NCBI GenBank assembly: GCA_932521035.1
Contig: OW051494.1
Span: 5,008,001-5,072,000 of the forward strand
From: Oscheius dolichura
Lineage: Eukaryota; Nematoda; Chromadorea; Rhabditida; Rhabditidae
Reading direction: 5' to 3'
Length of the DNA stretch: 64,000 nucleotides
Position 1 is the first letter of the stretch. Each line of letters opens with the position of its first letter. Both the position numbers and the translations under genes were made by a program. Shown in pieces: positions 22,501 through 35,647 of the stretch. The notes beneath the pieces were generated by a model that saw nothing but the letters and a program-made list of their open reading frames with translations, did not search any database and had not been told where the DNA came from.

Positions 22501-25500
22501 GGCAATTATCCGGACGAGGAGGAACACCCGGCAGCAATCAACACCTGTCACCTTTCTGTGGCCGACGAGTTTGATCGACTCTTATCGGCAGTCACATCGT
22601 CATGGAAGCACCGGCACGACACGTCCTGATTTATGTCCGCTACTAATTGTTTCAAGTCCGGATGAGGACCAGGTACTCCAAGCAGGGCGGGGCTTCGTCC
22701 TGTCAGCAGCTACACAGCCAGTGGAGAAACGAGAAGGCACCGCTTCCGAACGGCCGCACCGGGCCAAAACAGTCCCTAATCGAATGAGCGGGTCGGCACT
22801 TTGGTCTGTTGTGCGACGAGTAGCCGGGCGGAAGTGGCCGTGGATAAGTTGCGTGTCCCGTATGATGGACTGTCCGTATCGTAAGGCCATCTCTCGCGGC
22901 TCATCCCCATCCCTGCTGCCACCCGGCTGTGCTCCAGTCCGGCGGACCCCGCCCCCTCCCGCACCCATGCACTAGCCAGCCGTCTTTCTCCCGCCCGATG
23001 CTCGGCCAGAATCCCAATACTCTCTACCAGATCTCTAATTATTATAACACCAAAGTCCAGCTGAGGAAGGACCACATCCGGAAGAGTGTCTTCCGGATAG
23101 CCAAGATCATCCAGGACCTGCTCAAGGAGGTCGAGACCCAGGAGCCTCGCTTCATTTCCACTCTCAACGAACACGACGGCCGCTTCGAAGGGGTAGGTTC
23201 CGAGACATCGAAAGATATCGATCCAATCACTGCCTACCAGTTCCCTTGAGAAGACCTAATCGCGTTGGGACTGGCAGTTCCCATTGTCCAGAACACAGAG
23301 AAAGAGATATATACTTCAGCTGACCGTCCACTCCCCGAATGACTTCGAGATCATCCTCTACCTCAACCAGATGGGAGTATTCAACTTTGTCGACGACGGC
23401 TCAGTCCAGGGCTGTGCCGTCTTGAAACTCTCGGATGGCCGGAAGAGGTCGATGTCCCTGTGGGTCGAGTTCATCACGGCCAGCGGCTACCTGTCTGCCC
23501 GGAAGATTCGAAGCCGTTTCCAGACCCTCGTGGGACAAGTCGTCGAGAAGCCGCCATTCAGGTGACACCTCTTTTTAACGGGTTTATGAGAGAGTCTAGA
23601 GATTACTGTAAGTTGCTGACGGATTCGGGCGACGTGAAACTGAGAATCGATGACAAGTACGTGGTACAGGTCACGTGCGCCTTCCGATGCAGTGGCATCT
23701 GGCCGCGTTCCGCCAATCACTGGCCGAATGCCAATGTTATGTGGCCCAACTTGGCCACGACAAACGAAGTCAAGAACGAGGGATTCGACCTTTCCAGCCG
23801 GGAGACGGCCGTCCTGGCTGCCCAGCAGAACAAGCAGACGAGCAGCATGGAGGGAGACGCCTGGGCCATGAACATGACCCACGCCGAGAACCTCCTCCTT
23901 GGTGAGTCTCCTCCCCTTGAAATGATCTGGAAATGACTCTAGGCAGCCGACGGAAGACGCTGAGCATTCTCAAGTGTCTACGGGACACACATCTGGACTT
24001 TCCGGGGACTCCCGTGTCCAACTACATCCTGAAGACACTGATGCTGTACGAGTGCGAGAAACACTGCAACGACTACGAGTGGGAGGACGTGAACCTGGGC
24101 GACCGGATCATCGGTGGGTGGGGGGATCGATCAGTTCCAATTAACAATAATCTTCGTCATTTCTGATAGCCCTCCCGGGGATGGCTTCGTCCCGCTAAGA
24201 AACATTAGAGGCATGTCAAGTGCCGTCAATTTATAGCTTTCGACAGCCGCCCAGGGCGATGAAAACCTCTCGGGCTACCGTAATCCCTGTGGTTTGCAGG
24301 CGTTCTCCTCCAGCTGGTCAGCTGTCTCCAGTGTCGTCGCTGTACCCACTACTTCCTTCCCCAGCTGGACCTGCTCCGGGGCAAGCCGTGTCACCTGCTG
24401 GACCAGAGTTCCCGTCTCGCCTGGGGCCTCGTCCGCAAATTGATGCTCAATGCCCGAGCCCTCGAGTCTCTGTGATGTCTCCCGCCTCCCCTTCCAACCA
24501 TTACGAGTACCGTCTAAGCTATTCCAATAAAATTTCAGTCAAATTCAAGTCGAGAATCGAACAGACACCTCAAGGTCGGACCCCCAAGGTCGAGACTTTT
24601 CCCTAATCCTCGTTACCTTCACGTCCTGCTGCTTGTAGAGGGGATGGTCCTCGTCGGCGTCGAAGTAGAGGTCGGTCGCCGTGATCGACAGGGTCCCGGG
24701 GACGATGACTCCCGGTGCGATCAGTTTGGCGAAGGTACTGAAGGCAGTGCTCTCTGAAACGGGTGTTCTCGTGTTCGTCGCCCAATTGTCCAGCTGGCTC
24801 TGCCAAATTTTGACGAACTGCCAGTCGTGATCCCCTCTAATAGTGGCTAATAACAGCGCGTAATGGCCGGTGTTCTAAGAATGCCGTTCCCTCCTAGGCT
24901 TTCTCCCCCCGGCTTAGGAGGGCTTCTCGGGAAGAAGGACAGATTATGCCGGCCCGGAGGGAAACTTCGTAAAAAATGTTGCAAAAGGGATGGCTATAGC
25001 GGCGATAATTAATAGCTGGGACAGGCGCCGCTGTCAATCACCACTGATACGCAGATTACACAATCAACCATGGCACTGATCACACGCCCCCCTCAATTAC
25101 GGTTCGGTCCGGCCGGCCTAATGTGCTCCCTAAGTGTATAATTGTCTCCTTGGCTCACATTACAGCTAATTCGAACGGTCACGGGTGGAGGAGACCTTGG
25201 AGAAACAACAAAATGGCTCATAAATGGGTATCTTTCGGAACAGGGAGATCTTATCACCGGAGGGCAGACTCACCGCTGCTGGGAGGGGGATCCACCTCGG
25301 CGGCCCACTTGTCGATGTCACTCTCGTCCACCAACTCGGTCGATTGACCCCGTCCTGGGGCCAGTGCAGCGGCCATCCTCCTCAGACGCTCTTCTTCGCT
25401 GTCTCCTTCGGCCGCCTCCATGAGGACACTGGCCTCCGGGTGCCGGGACCCGTAGACATTCGGGATGAACCGCTTCCGCCTCCGGCTGTCGTCCTCCCAC

Positions 25501-28500
25501 ACATCCAGTCGCCAGAACATTTGCCTGAACAGATTCAATCGAGGGAAGGGAGAGCTGTCTCACGGCGTCTTGTCCTGGGTACTCCATGCTCCGCTGGGGG
25601 AACGGAGGATAGTGATCATCTTGTCGAGCATCTTCGAAGCAATCAGGCTGTCTCTCCTCCGTCCGCTTCGGATCAACTGGTCATTTCTGGCCTCCTCGTC
25701 TCTTCTCCTCTGTAGCATCTCGGATGATTCCGTCTAAAAGTTTCGGATTAGAGTCATCTTCCCCGGGGTACCTCGAATTGGGCGTGTTTGGTGACATCGT
25801 CTGCCCTGAGTCGGTTGAGTATGAAGTCGGCCTCATTCGACACCCGGAGTACGTGGTCCCTCGTCGCGTGAGCCATCAGCCTCCCTAAAAACTAGATGTC
25901 CTCCCCTTGTCTGTCCAGTAACAACCTTCGTTTACGAGTTCAATAAATGCCAGTCCGGCGTGTTTCTGTAGCGACGTCTGCCACTCTTGGGAGCAGAGCA
26001 ACATGACCAGCTCGATGACCGATCCCTGTTTACTCTTCAACGTGTCCAACACCTTCGTGTCGTTCATGATCTCCTGACCGTGTGTTCCGAGCAAAGTCTT
26101 CTGGAGGAACGAGCGGAAGTCGCTCATGATCTCCCGTAGGAGGGGGGCCGTCGTTTCCAGGGCCTTCTGCAGTTTGTCTGTCAGGTATTTCCTCCGCTCT
26201 CCCGGCTCCATCGTCACTGGCTGGCTACTTCCCAGTTTTGATAGCTCCTCCGCCTGGAATAGTCCTCTTTGTAATCCTCTCCCTCTCCCTACCTTATACT
26301 CTTTTCCGTCTTTCTTGGGTACCTTCTGGGTCAAATTGATCGAGCTGATGCCCTCCTTTAAGGCCTCGTCCATCTCGACATGTTCTACCGGTGTCTGGGG
26401 GATCTCCTGATCCCCTCCGACAGAAGCATTATCCGCGTGATCTGCGTCTGCTCCATTCGTCGTTGAATTGAAGAAGGGGCTGGGGCTAGAGGGCGGCTCG
26501 AGGATGTCCCTGTACCGGGAGACCATCAAGACCGACAAGAGATAGATGACGGCCAGAGCGAGGAACTGGGCCTGTCTGTTCTCTTCCTAAAAATACTTCC
26601 CTGTACAAGAAGAAGTGTTTATCCTTACCACCATGTCCCGATAGACGATTCCCTTGATTCTAGTCAAGTCACACTCTTGGAGTAGTCGATCCAAGTCCAG
26701 GATTCCCTCCCGCGACTTGTCATCGAGGGCTCCCTTCACAAACGCGTAAATGGCTTCGTTTTTGGGGTTGGAGTGAGGATCGAACGGTCTCCCGTGGTTA
26801 TTATCCGGTCTGTCCACTTTAGCTGCCAAGATGTGTCGCACCGTGGAGGTGGCTACCAGTCTAAACCCCTCGAGTTCTCCGAGTTATGGCCTAATCCTAC
26901 CGTAAGCTCTGTCTGAGGACCCCTCCCGATGGCATGTTCTTCTCTTGTTCCAGTTCGGCGAAGGAGACGCTGCTGTTGAATACGAAGGTGTCGGCCAGGG
27001 CAACAAATCGAGAGAGGATATCGGCGGCCTGTTCGATCGGGAGGTCCTGTTGAGTGGCGTCGACTATCTCCAGCTCACTCTGAATTGGCCTTGTAAAAGT
27101 ATAAGGAAGAATACTGACATTGGGAGAGGTGGCCGAGGCCAGGAGGGGAAGAAGACCCCCGGAGGCCATGATGACACTGTCGGCCAGCTGCGAAATGACA
27201 TGAACGGCGTTGCCCACGAAGATCTGGTTGTCGTTGTGGTTGCAGGCATCCGTCACCGAACTCGGCTGGTCAGGTCTGTACTGTGAATAGAAGGGCGACT
27301 AGAGGAAGACTCACATTTTCCATTCGATGAGGACTGCCTCGATGCCGGAGAGCAGGTCTCCCAGAAGGCGGAGGTGGACGTGTGACCAACAGAACTCGGG
27401 GGTTCGGTAGATGGGTGAGGGCTTCTCCGACGACGGTCTGAATAATTCTCCGTGAGGTCTCTAGAGGTGTCCTTACTTCTCTTCTCCCTCTTCCGCTTCT
27501 TCATTGGACGAGTTGGTTTTGGCCGGGCTGGTGTTGCTCCCGTTCTGCTGCTGTCTGTATCTCTCCCAGCTGACTTTCGAGTGGGCAATGGCCAGAGTGT
27601 CCACCCACACTCGCCACCCTCCGTACTCGTGGCGGATCGCGTGCTGGAGGAGGATGGCAAATACCTCGTAGACCAGTTCGGCTATCTCCTTCTAAAACAC
27701 GTCTTTCTCTATAACTGGGAGTGGGACACCTCGGCGTCAGTGGTCGGGTAGATGTATGTCAGGGAGATGAGCCACTCTTGCCAGACGGACATCTGGAGGA
27801 TGGTCCTCCGGTTCTCCTTCACTCCCCTGCACATGTTCACCAGATCCAAAAGGAACTGCTTCTTGACCTGCATCAGTTCCTCGGTCTCCTTCGACTGCTG
27901 GATCAGGTTGGCCATCACCTTCAGCATCATCGGATTCTCAAATCTGACCTCTTCCATGATCAAAAGCCAGAATCCAACATACCGATAATCAGGATTGGCC
28001 GGATTCTGGAGGACGAAACTAGGAGCAGGGACAACCCGTTCCACGAGGATCTCAAGCAACACATTGTAGGTGGCGATCGAGAGGAACTCGGAGTGGAGGA
28101 GCAGACGCTCGGTGATGAAGGTGAACAGGTTCAGATTCCCAACAGCTTCCATCTTTCTCCTGGAAAAGAATGAAATGACTCTCGACTACGGTGTCCAACT
28201 TCATGGTTGATCGCTGGAGGAAGAAGCCAAGGAGTTTGAGGGCAGGGAGGCGGATGAGCTGGTTGGGCGAGGTGAGCAGCTTGAAGACGACCCCGATGGC
28301 CTTGTTTCTATCGAGGGAGGGGATCATGAACTGGGGAAATTCGGCCAGGAGATTGATGATAAGGGTGGTGAAGTCGTAGAGGTTGTCGTCCTCGTTCACT
28401 GTCGAGACAAAGTTCAACAGCGTGTTGATCTCCTCGTCACGGCTGCTGTCGCCGTCATCAGTCATGACAATTAGCCTCCGGATGAAGAGGAGGATCTCTT

Positions 28501-31500
28501 TTCTAATCTCGACCACTGTCTGAATCGGGAAGTCTGGGTCTCGCGGCTCAATCTGATAGGAATTGAATATACCAAGAATAAAAGACAGAGATACCTGGTA
28601 ATTGGAGGATGGCTTCGGAGGCACCACCCAGTAGAAGTGTTTCACGGCATGGCACAGTTCGATCACCGTCGGCACCCGTCTGAGAATCTTGGGGAATATA
28701 GAATTGGCCAAGAACTCAGTAGAGAGGTAGCAGTACAGTTGCCACTGGAAATACTAACTAGTGGGAGTCTCTACCGAGCGACGTACCTGAACCTCGGGGG
28801 CGCTGTTGATCCATAGTCGCGGATTGAAGAGGATGTGGTCGAAGAGCTGCTTCAAAAGGAGAAGGCCAGCCGGACAAGTGAGCAGGAATTTGGCCATGCC
28901 AATGACAGTTTCGACGACGTTCATGGTGAGGTGGGAGGGGGACGCCTTCTGGAGGGCGTGGGCGATGATGAGGAATCCCTTGCACTGGTAGAGCTGCTGC
29001 TGACTGGTCTGGGAACTACGGAGAAGTTTGGAGATCAAGGAAAGGAGGGTGGAGCTGGAAGGAGGATGAGTGGAGGAGATGGGGACAGTTACCAGATGTC
29101 GACATCCACAGGAGATCCGTCTTTTTGGGGAAGATCGAGCTGGGAGAAGAGAGGCAGGAGGATCTGGATGCCTCCGACCGATTGCAGCGAGTTGTGGATG
29201 GAATGTGTAGTTATGACTTCGACACCCTAGATCTACTGTAAAATGGGAGAAAGGAAGGAAACCTCTCGCATGACGGCGTGGGGGATCTGTACAAAGTAGC
29301 CGGTCGATGTTTTGGGGGGAGCATGTAGACAGAGCTGACCGTGACAGTTCTTCGGGCAGTAGGCCATGACAAGGGCCGCGTTGAGCCGTCCGTCGAAGAG
29401 GTGCTTCTTGTACCCTTCGGGCAGGTTGCTCTCCGAGTCGTGTTTGAAATATGACTGATAGGACGGCCCGAGGCAGAAGAGGGAGTGCGCCTGCTTCAGG
29501 GAAACGGCCTCCGCGAACAGGTAGGAGGCACCCATCTGGCCACAGAAGGCACTGTCGGCGTCTCCTTCTGGACAGACTCCGATGGCACATCGGTCAAAGT
29601 GATCCGAGGTCGACACCACCCTGAACAGAACCTATCCCCCGTGTCTCCAAAAGACAAACCAGCTCATTTCGACCGTCTCGGCCAGCTGTCCGTCCAGGTA
29701 GCATTTGATCTCGGACCGTCCCCATCTCGAGTAGTGGTGTGCCAACGCGACGTGGTGCCACTTCCGCGGAGTCAGCTCGGCCTGGGGCATAATTAGGTCG
29801 CGGAAAGAGCCTACCCGGATGCACTTCGAAATCGGCTTGCCCTTGGTCTTCTCCGAGTTGACCACGAGGCAGTTGCCCGTGAACTGGCATGAGTAGCCGA
29901 CGCCTTTATTGGTTCGGAAACTGAAAAGGACAGGTGACTGAAAAACAAAAACACCGACCAGTAAAGGTAGGGTCTCTCCTTCTCGAAGGTGACACTGTTC
30001 AGCGGGTCCATCCTGAACCAAGTGGCGAATGTCCATCCTTGTTGGTAGGGGAACTTGGACAGGGGCGGTATGATTATACCCTGAAGAGATTGTCTACTTG
30101 GATTGGAAAGGACTCACGGCTTGTGATTTCCCGGGGAAAGAGAAGAAGACGTCGGCATTGTCCGTCTGCGGCATCTCCGTCATGACCTGGAGGAGTCGCA
30201 TGGCGTGGGAGGGCTGAATAGGGAGGATTGAAACGTAGAAGAGACACCTTACCCAGGTATTGTCGACGGCTTGCAGAGATCGGAGGAAGTGTTTCGTTTC
30301 TTTGACGGTGATGGAGTAGGTGGTGAGGAGGCCGAGCAGCTGGATGAGCAGATCTGTGAGGATGACAGGGGCCGCGGGCAGCTGGTCCAGGATCCTCATG
30401 ATCAGCCCCACCCGCGAGCAGGCCTCCAGGTTTCTGTTGCTCTTCCTCACCAGGGCCACAAAGACACTCCAGATCTCGGCCTAAAGGGAGGTAATAGAAA
30501 GGCAATATAGAGAAGAGGCAGACCTGGAGACTCTCGTCGCAGTGGGTGAGGAGGGTGAGCATCCGGTCGATGTTCGTGTAGTCCTCTATTATGAACCGAT
30601 TCTCGAGATCGAAATTACCGGCCACCAGCTGAAAAGAGAAGTGCAAAGGGAACTCAGAAGAGACAAACCACATTGAAAAGTTGGTCGACGACCTCTGATT
30701 TTTCCATGGAACCGTCCTTGATGGCCCGCATTAGCCTCTCGAAGATGTCTTGGGAGGATTCGTCCGAGTTGTGGATGATGGTCGTCTTCGAGACGATCCG
30801 TGGCAGAGAGGCTACCGATTCCAGCTGTAATTGAGGGGTTCTAGGGGAAAGGGAACGGGACAAGGTGGTGTCTAGGCTGGGGATGCATTTTCTAACAATT
30901 GTAAGCGGCTGGCTAAATTGTCTACGGCAGTGGCAAACCAACGGGGACGGGGGTAGCTGCCCGGGAGTTGCGCCTCGAAAGGGATCCCATGTTCAGACTC
31001 TCCCTCCTGCTCGGAGGGTGACTCTGGGGCTGGGTCAGATCCAGCTCGATCTCGCCCAACTCGGGGGTCGGACAGCTCCGGAAATCGTCTAGGCGGCACA
31101 GGGGGAAGATCTGGGTACTGTACACGGCCGGAGGGGGAGCTGACCTCGAGGACCTCGTTCTCCGAGACGGATTCCAGTTGGGGCTCAGCCAGGACACTCT
31201 CCGACTTGGAGGCGAACATGTTGTTCTCGAGCGAGGCCTCCTCCATATCCAGCCGACTGGTTTCTGAAACCCCGAGGAATAGAAGGAGGAAGATGGCCGA
31301 CCCACCTGGTAGCTGCGTGTACTCCTCCTCTTTCGACTCTCTGTGCTCTCCTTTCAGCCCATTGGCTTCTCTAAAGGAGAAGAGAGTGAATAAAAAGAGG
31401 AGAGAGATACCTGGTGGGGTCTTCCTGAAACGAGTCCGGGTCGGAGTTATCCAAGGCGATCGAGTCCATCTGCTCCTCCTCGGCTCTCTCCTCCTCCAGT

Positions 31501-31601
31501 GTTTTACCCGTGTTAACCGCCACTCCCTCGTCTGTTCCTTTATTCTTCCCGTTTTCCAGGGGAACGGCCGATCCGGAAGGCTCTTCCGTTGCCTCCATCA
31601 T
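19513..31601 (-). CDS. NBEA/LRBA: Neurobeachin/LRBA-type BEACH-WD40 protein
   Basis: A very large multi-exon gene, in order on the minus strand. It has an acidic, Ser-rich N terminus, then a concanavalin-like lectin domain (about 29.3-30.1 kb; [35 protein letters not shown]). A long helical repeat region (25.3-29.3 kb) follows, then a PH-like domain ([28 protein letters not shown]). The BEACH domain (about 20.9-22.2 kb) has [65 protein letters not shown] and [13 protein letters not shown]-terminal WD40 repeats end [14 protein letters not shown] before the stop at 19513. These proteins act in vesicle and membrane-protein trafficking. Similarity is equal to NBEA and LRBA, suggesting the unduplicated ancestor. 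The ATG at 31599-31601 lies 23 bases after a TTCTTTAG. A 2.27-kb intron (22352-24616) within the PH domain contains a mab-21-like gene. Confidence 0.95.
22352..22997. promoter_or_regulatory. Likely promoter region of the nested mab-21-like gene
   Basis: This is the part of the neurobeachin intron upstream of the mab-21-like start, about 650 bp. It has no coding signal on either strand and would hold the promoter and 5'UTR. No individual motif was identified; the assignment is positional inference only. Confidence 0.35.
22998..24475 (+). CDS. MAB21L: Mab-21-like protein, nested in a neurobeachin intron
   Basis: About five exons give a full-length mab-21 family protein. Highly conserved blocks are visible: [41 protein letters not shown], then [18 protein letters not shown] and [42 protein letters not shown], [24 protein letters not shown], and a C terminus [11 protein letters not shown]. 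These blocks follow vertebrate MAB21L1/L2 closely. The family has a nucleotidyltransferase-like fold and is required for cell-fate decisions in development (eye, sensory organs); the catalytic role is unproven. The first intron is about 127 nt and the last about 180 nt, longer than the local norm. It is transcribed opposite to its host. An AATAAA lies at about 24526. Confidence 0.95.
24754..25273 (-). other. Unusually long (520-bp) neurobeachin intron
   Basis: Donor CAGCG/GTGAGT at 25273 and acceptor GTTTCAG at 24754 splice PPSS to ESTAFSTF in the neurobeachin frame. Most introns in this gene are about 40 nt. This one adjoins the mab-21-like gene on its 3' side, so a regulatory content is possible. 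I see no coding frame in it. Confidence 0.5.
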
Positions 31602-32263
31602 GGACCGACGTCCCACTCGTGTCTAAAGAAAGAATACAATTTAAGACACTGGAATAAATACAAAGAGGAGAGTTCTTCTATTCCAAATCGTGGCCAAAGA
31701 CTCCGATACGAACACCGGACAATGGACAACAATGAAAAGGGGAGGTTGCCATAGAAGATATTAGAAATTCATAAAATTCGGGTAGAACGCCATGATTTTC
31801 GGGATGATCTTTATCTTTTTCTGGTACAGGAGAGGATATTCTATTGTTTTTTGCCTTTCATTTACCAGCGGAGAGCCGTTTCGGACAGACAGAGCAGTCT
31901 TACGCATCTCGGGAATCCATCTGGTCTCTGTTAGCCGGGGACTAATTGAGGTGTTGCTGACGTGGGAAAGGGAGGAAATTAAAAGGAAAAGGAAAAAGAT
32001 GGCAGGAATTGTAAATGAGAAACGGCACAACAAGTGGCCAATTTGTCAGACTCAAAGTGGTGGAAAAGGTGGACGCGAGAGACGCAGAGTACACCTCAAA
32101 AGGCCTTTATTAGCCACGAATCCATGAACTCTCCTCGGCCAGTCGAGTGGCCGGGCCACGTCCTCAAAAATGCCCTCCCATCAAAGGGGGCTTGTTCCAT
32201 CGATTCTCGCCTAACAATTTCGACATAATGAGATACGCTTTATTATAAAATATTTGCCATTTT
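31602..32263. other. Intergenic upstream of the neurobeachin gene
   Basis: Should contain the neurobeachin promoter and the 3'UTR of the small secreted-protein gene (AATAAA signal on the minus strand at about 32240). Overlapping frames on both strands between 31760 and 32130 show no recognisable domain. Confidence 0.35.
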
Positions 32264-32621
32264 CTACGGATCGTGCATGAGCTTCGCCATTTTCCGCTGT
32301 GTCTTGGCATACTCCAGGAGAACTTTTTTTGTGATCGGACCCAGGGAGGCTTTCGCCGCCGCGTTGGCCATGGATTCCGTGTTTCTCGATAGACTCAGAC
32401 ACATGTCTTTGATCTTCCTCAGCTGCTTTTGTGTCTGGTATTGCACGATAAAGGCGTAGAGACAGAACAGGATCGGAAGGAGACAAAGCACTATGACGAC
32501 CTTCTCTCCTGATGAATTCGGATCTGCAGCGTCTGCTGATACCTTATAAACGAATGTTTCTTTTCTGCTTCTTTCTCACAATGAATTGGAGAAATGCGAA
32601 TACAGCCACAGCCTTCACCAT
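32264..32621 (-). CDS. Small protein with signal peptide and one membrane helix
   Basis: Two exons join over a 37-nt GT-AG intron (about 32549-32585). The product of about 98 residues starts with a clear signal peptide (MVKAVAVFAFLQFIVSADA). A short polar linker (DPNSSGEK) follows, then a membrane helix (VVIVLCLLPILFCLYAFIV) and a basic, helical cytosolic tail (QTQKQLRKIKD; KKVLLEYAKTQRKMAKLMHDP). The topology would be type I with a tiny lumenal part. The start was chosen because only this frame yields an uninterrupted signal peptide after splicing. I do not recognise the family. Confidence 0.6.
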
Positions 32622-32802
32622 CCTTCGGAAAACCCCTAATCCCCAAAAGACCACCATATAAATTAACAAGTTTGAACATATTTTCATAAGCCATTTATTA
32701 CAAAAAAATACAGCTCAAAGTGATGAAATTACAAAAAAATATAAAGTGAATTAGGATAGTGCATGTTGGAATGTCGTCTTGATGGACGATTTTTGAGGGC
32801 GC

Positions 32803-33433
32803 TTATTGTTCATCCTTGTCCTTCGTGCCGTGTTTGAGCATGCGCGTGAATTCGACATAGTCGAACATTCCATTTTTGATTGGAGCATCTCTGAAAAGGT
32901 CATCCACCTGAAAGGTTGTGTAAGGGTGTATAATGAATAATTGAAACCTGCTCATGTGAATAGCGGTCTCCCATAGTAGTCAGCAGCTCTCTCAGGCGTT
33001 CTTCACTAATCTTGCCAGAGTTATCTTCATCGAAGCATTGGAACGCGTTACGGATTACTTCTTCTGGATCGGTTCCTATATCAAATAGTATAATATCTAA
33101 AGATAAAAACCTGTGAGTCTTTCTCCAAAAAGAGTTAAGAACATAGTGAAATTGATTGCACCTGGGGCTTCATTAATCATTGCATCAAGAAATTCTTCGC
33201 TAACTTCCTTTCCTGAACATGTTAAATTGTACAAAATAAAAAATAAATAGTATACCTAGAGAGCCAAACATTTCCTGGAGATCGGTTTGGTCGATGAAGC
33301 CGTCTCTATTCTGGTCAATCATGTTGAACGCTTCTTTGAACTCCTGAATCTGCGCCTGATCGAACATGGCGAAAACATTGGAAGTGGCCCTCTGAGGGCG
33401 CTGACGACGGTTTACAGTCTTTCTGGAGGCCAT
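32803..33433 (-). CDS. MYL9/12: Myosin regulatory light chain, non-muscle/smooth-muscle type
   Basis: Four exons encode about 170 residues, the normal length. The N terminus has the kinase target [13 protein letters not shown], with the Thr-Ser pair phosphorylated by MLCK and ROCK in animals. The first EF hand ([12 protein letters not shown]) keeps metal-binding positions. The next hand region reads [15 protein letters not shown], and the protein ends [12 protein letters not shown]. It binds the neck of non-muscle myosin II and switches contractility. A CATATTTCAG lies three bases before the ATG. Confidence 0.95.
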
Positions 33434-34460
33434 TTCCTGAAATATGAATCATTGAAAACAGGATTAAAGAAAAGCAGCAAATAGATGAGACCTGACAAAC
33501 ACTAATGGCCAAGGACATTGTTGCGTAGATTTGCTATATGGATAAGGGGTGGAATATATGTGCATAAATGAATAACAATAGAAAAATAATGCAAAACAGG
33601 CAGGGAGAGAAGCGAAAGGCGTTTTTGGAATGAAAGCCCCGGTATGTGAATCAGCGCACGATGCGAAGATGAGTCATCTTGTTTCTTCTGACAAAACGCT
33701 TTTACTGTAAAAGGAGAGGCTGATAAAAAAAATGAAATAGGCACTTTGATTGGATAGTTATGTAACATAGTGTTTCCACCTGAAAGTAAAGGTAGAATAC
33801 GCGCCTAAAGTGGGATCAATCGATATTCGCCTCCGCATTGCTAGCCTGCGGCCAGCCGGTCAGTCGGGGGCCACACGGGAGGTGACAATGGGGAAGTACA
33901 AAAAGGAGGAGAGCAGTAAACATTAGAAAGGCGGATAGGGAAAGAGAAAATCATTTTCCAGCGTGCAGGGATATGGCGGCAGTTTGCATTTCCAATTCGG
34001 TTCATTTGCCTTCATGAATGTTTTTTTGTCATTGTAAGCATTTCTTTACAAACTCCTTTCAGATTCGCTTTGTTGCAGCAGATATATCAGGAAAAAAATG
34101 GACGAAAACTCAATGAGATGATTAAATAGGACTCCAAAATTTCAAAGGACACTCAAACTGGATAATTATAATAGGAGGTATGTCTTGAACATTTCAAGTT
34201 CTTAGAGAGAGGGTGGTCATAAACTGCTGAAATTCGTAGTTGATGGAGAGAGCAGTAGATTATATATCAATATCAATTTTATATGTGGGCCAATGAGGAT
34301 CTATATATAAAGTGGTGTAAGGTTAGATTAGCTTTAAAACGGCAGCATCGGCACTGCCGTTTCGGCTGCTGTAAACGGCATACAAAGTTGAGCCTTTTTG
34401 TAGTCATAGCTTGTACATATTTATTCTACTTTTACTCTTTATATTTAAGTGTTTTTAGAT
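33434..34460. other. Intergenic between divergent MRLC and COQ5 genes
   Basis: About 1 kb, AT-rich (especially 34020-34280), with no coding signal seen. It presumably holds the promoters of both flanking genes. GCAGCATCGGCACTGCCGTTTCGGCTGC near 34340-34370 contains short inverted repeats (CGGCAG/CTGCCG). Confidence 0.4.
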
Positions 34461-35526
<1,066 letters not shown>

Positions 35527-35647
35527 CAAAGTAATTGAATCATTATTGATAAAGTATTTACCGTATTCTGCCTTCTTCTAGTTGTTTTGGTTATGTACCA
35601 TATCATTTTTGTTAACTATTTGTTTACAATATTTTCACTTTTAAGAT

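Noticed and set aside
22439-22975. Long open frame upstream of the mab-21-like start (178 codons)
   Set aside because: It overlaps the neurobeachin intron and an exon on the other strand, shows no motif, and an equally long frame exists on the opposite strand.
34330-34380. Short inverted repeats in the MRLC/COQ5 spacer as a structured RNA
   Set aside because: The arms are only about 6 bp and no larger fold or conserved motif could be recognised.
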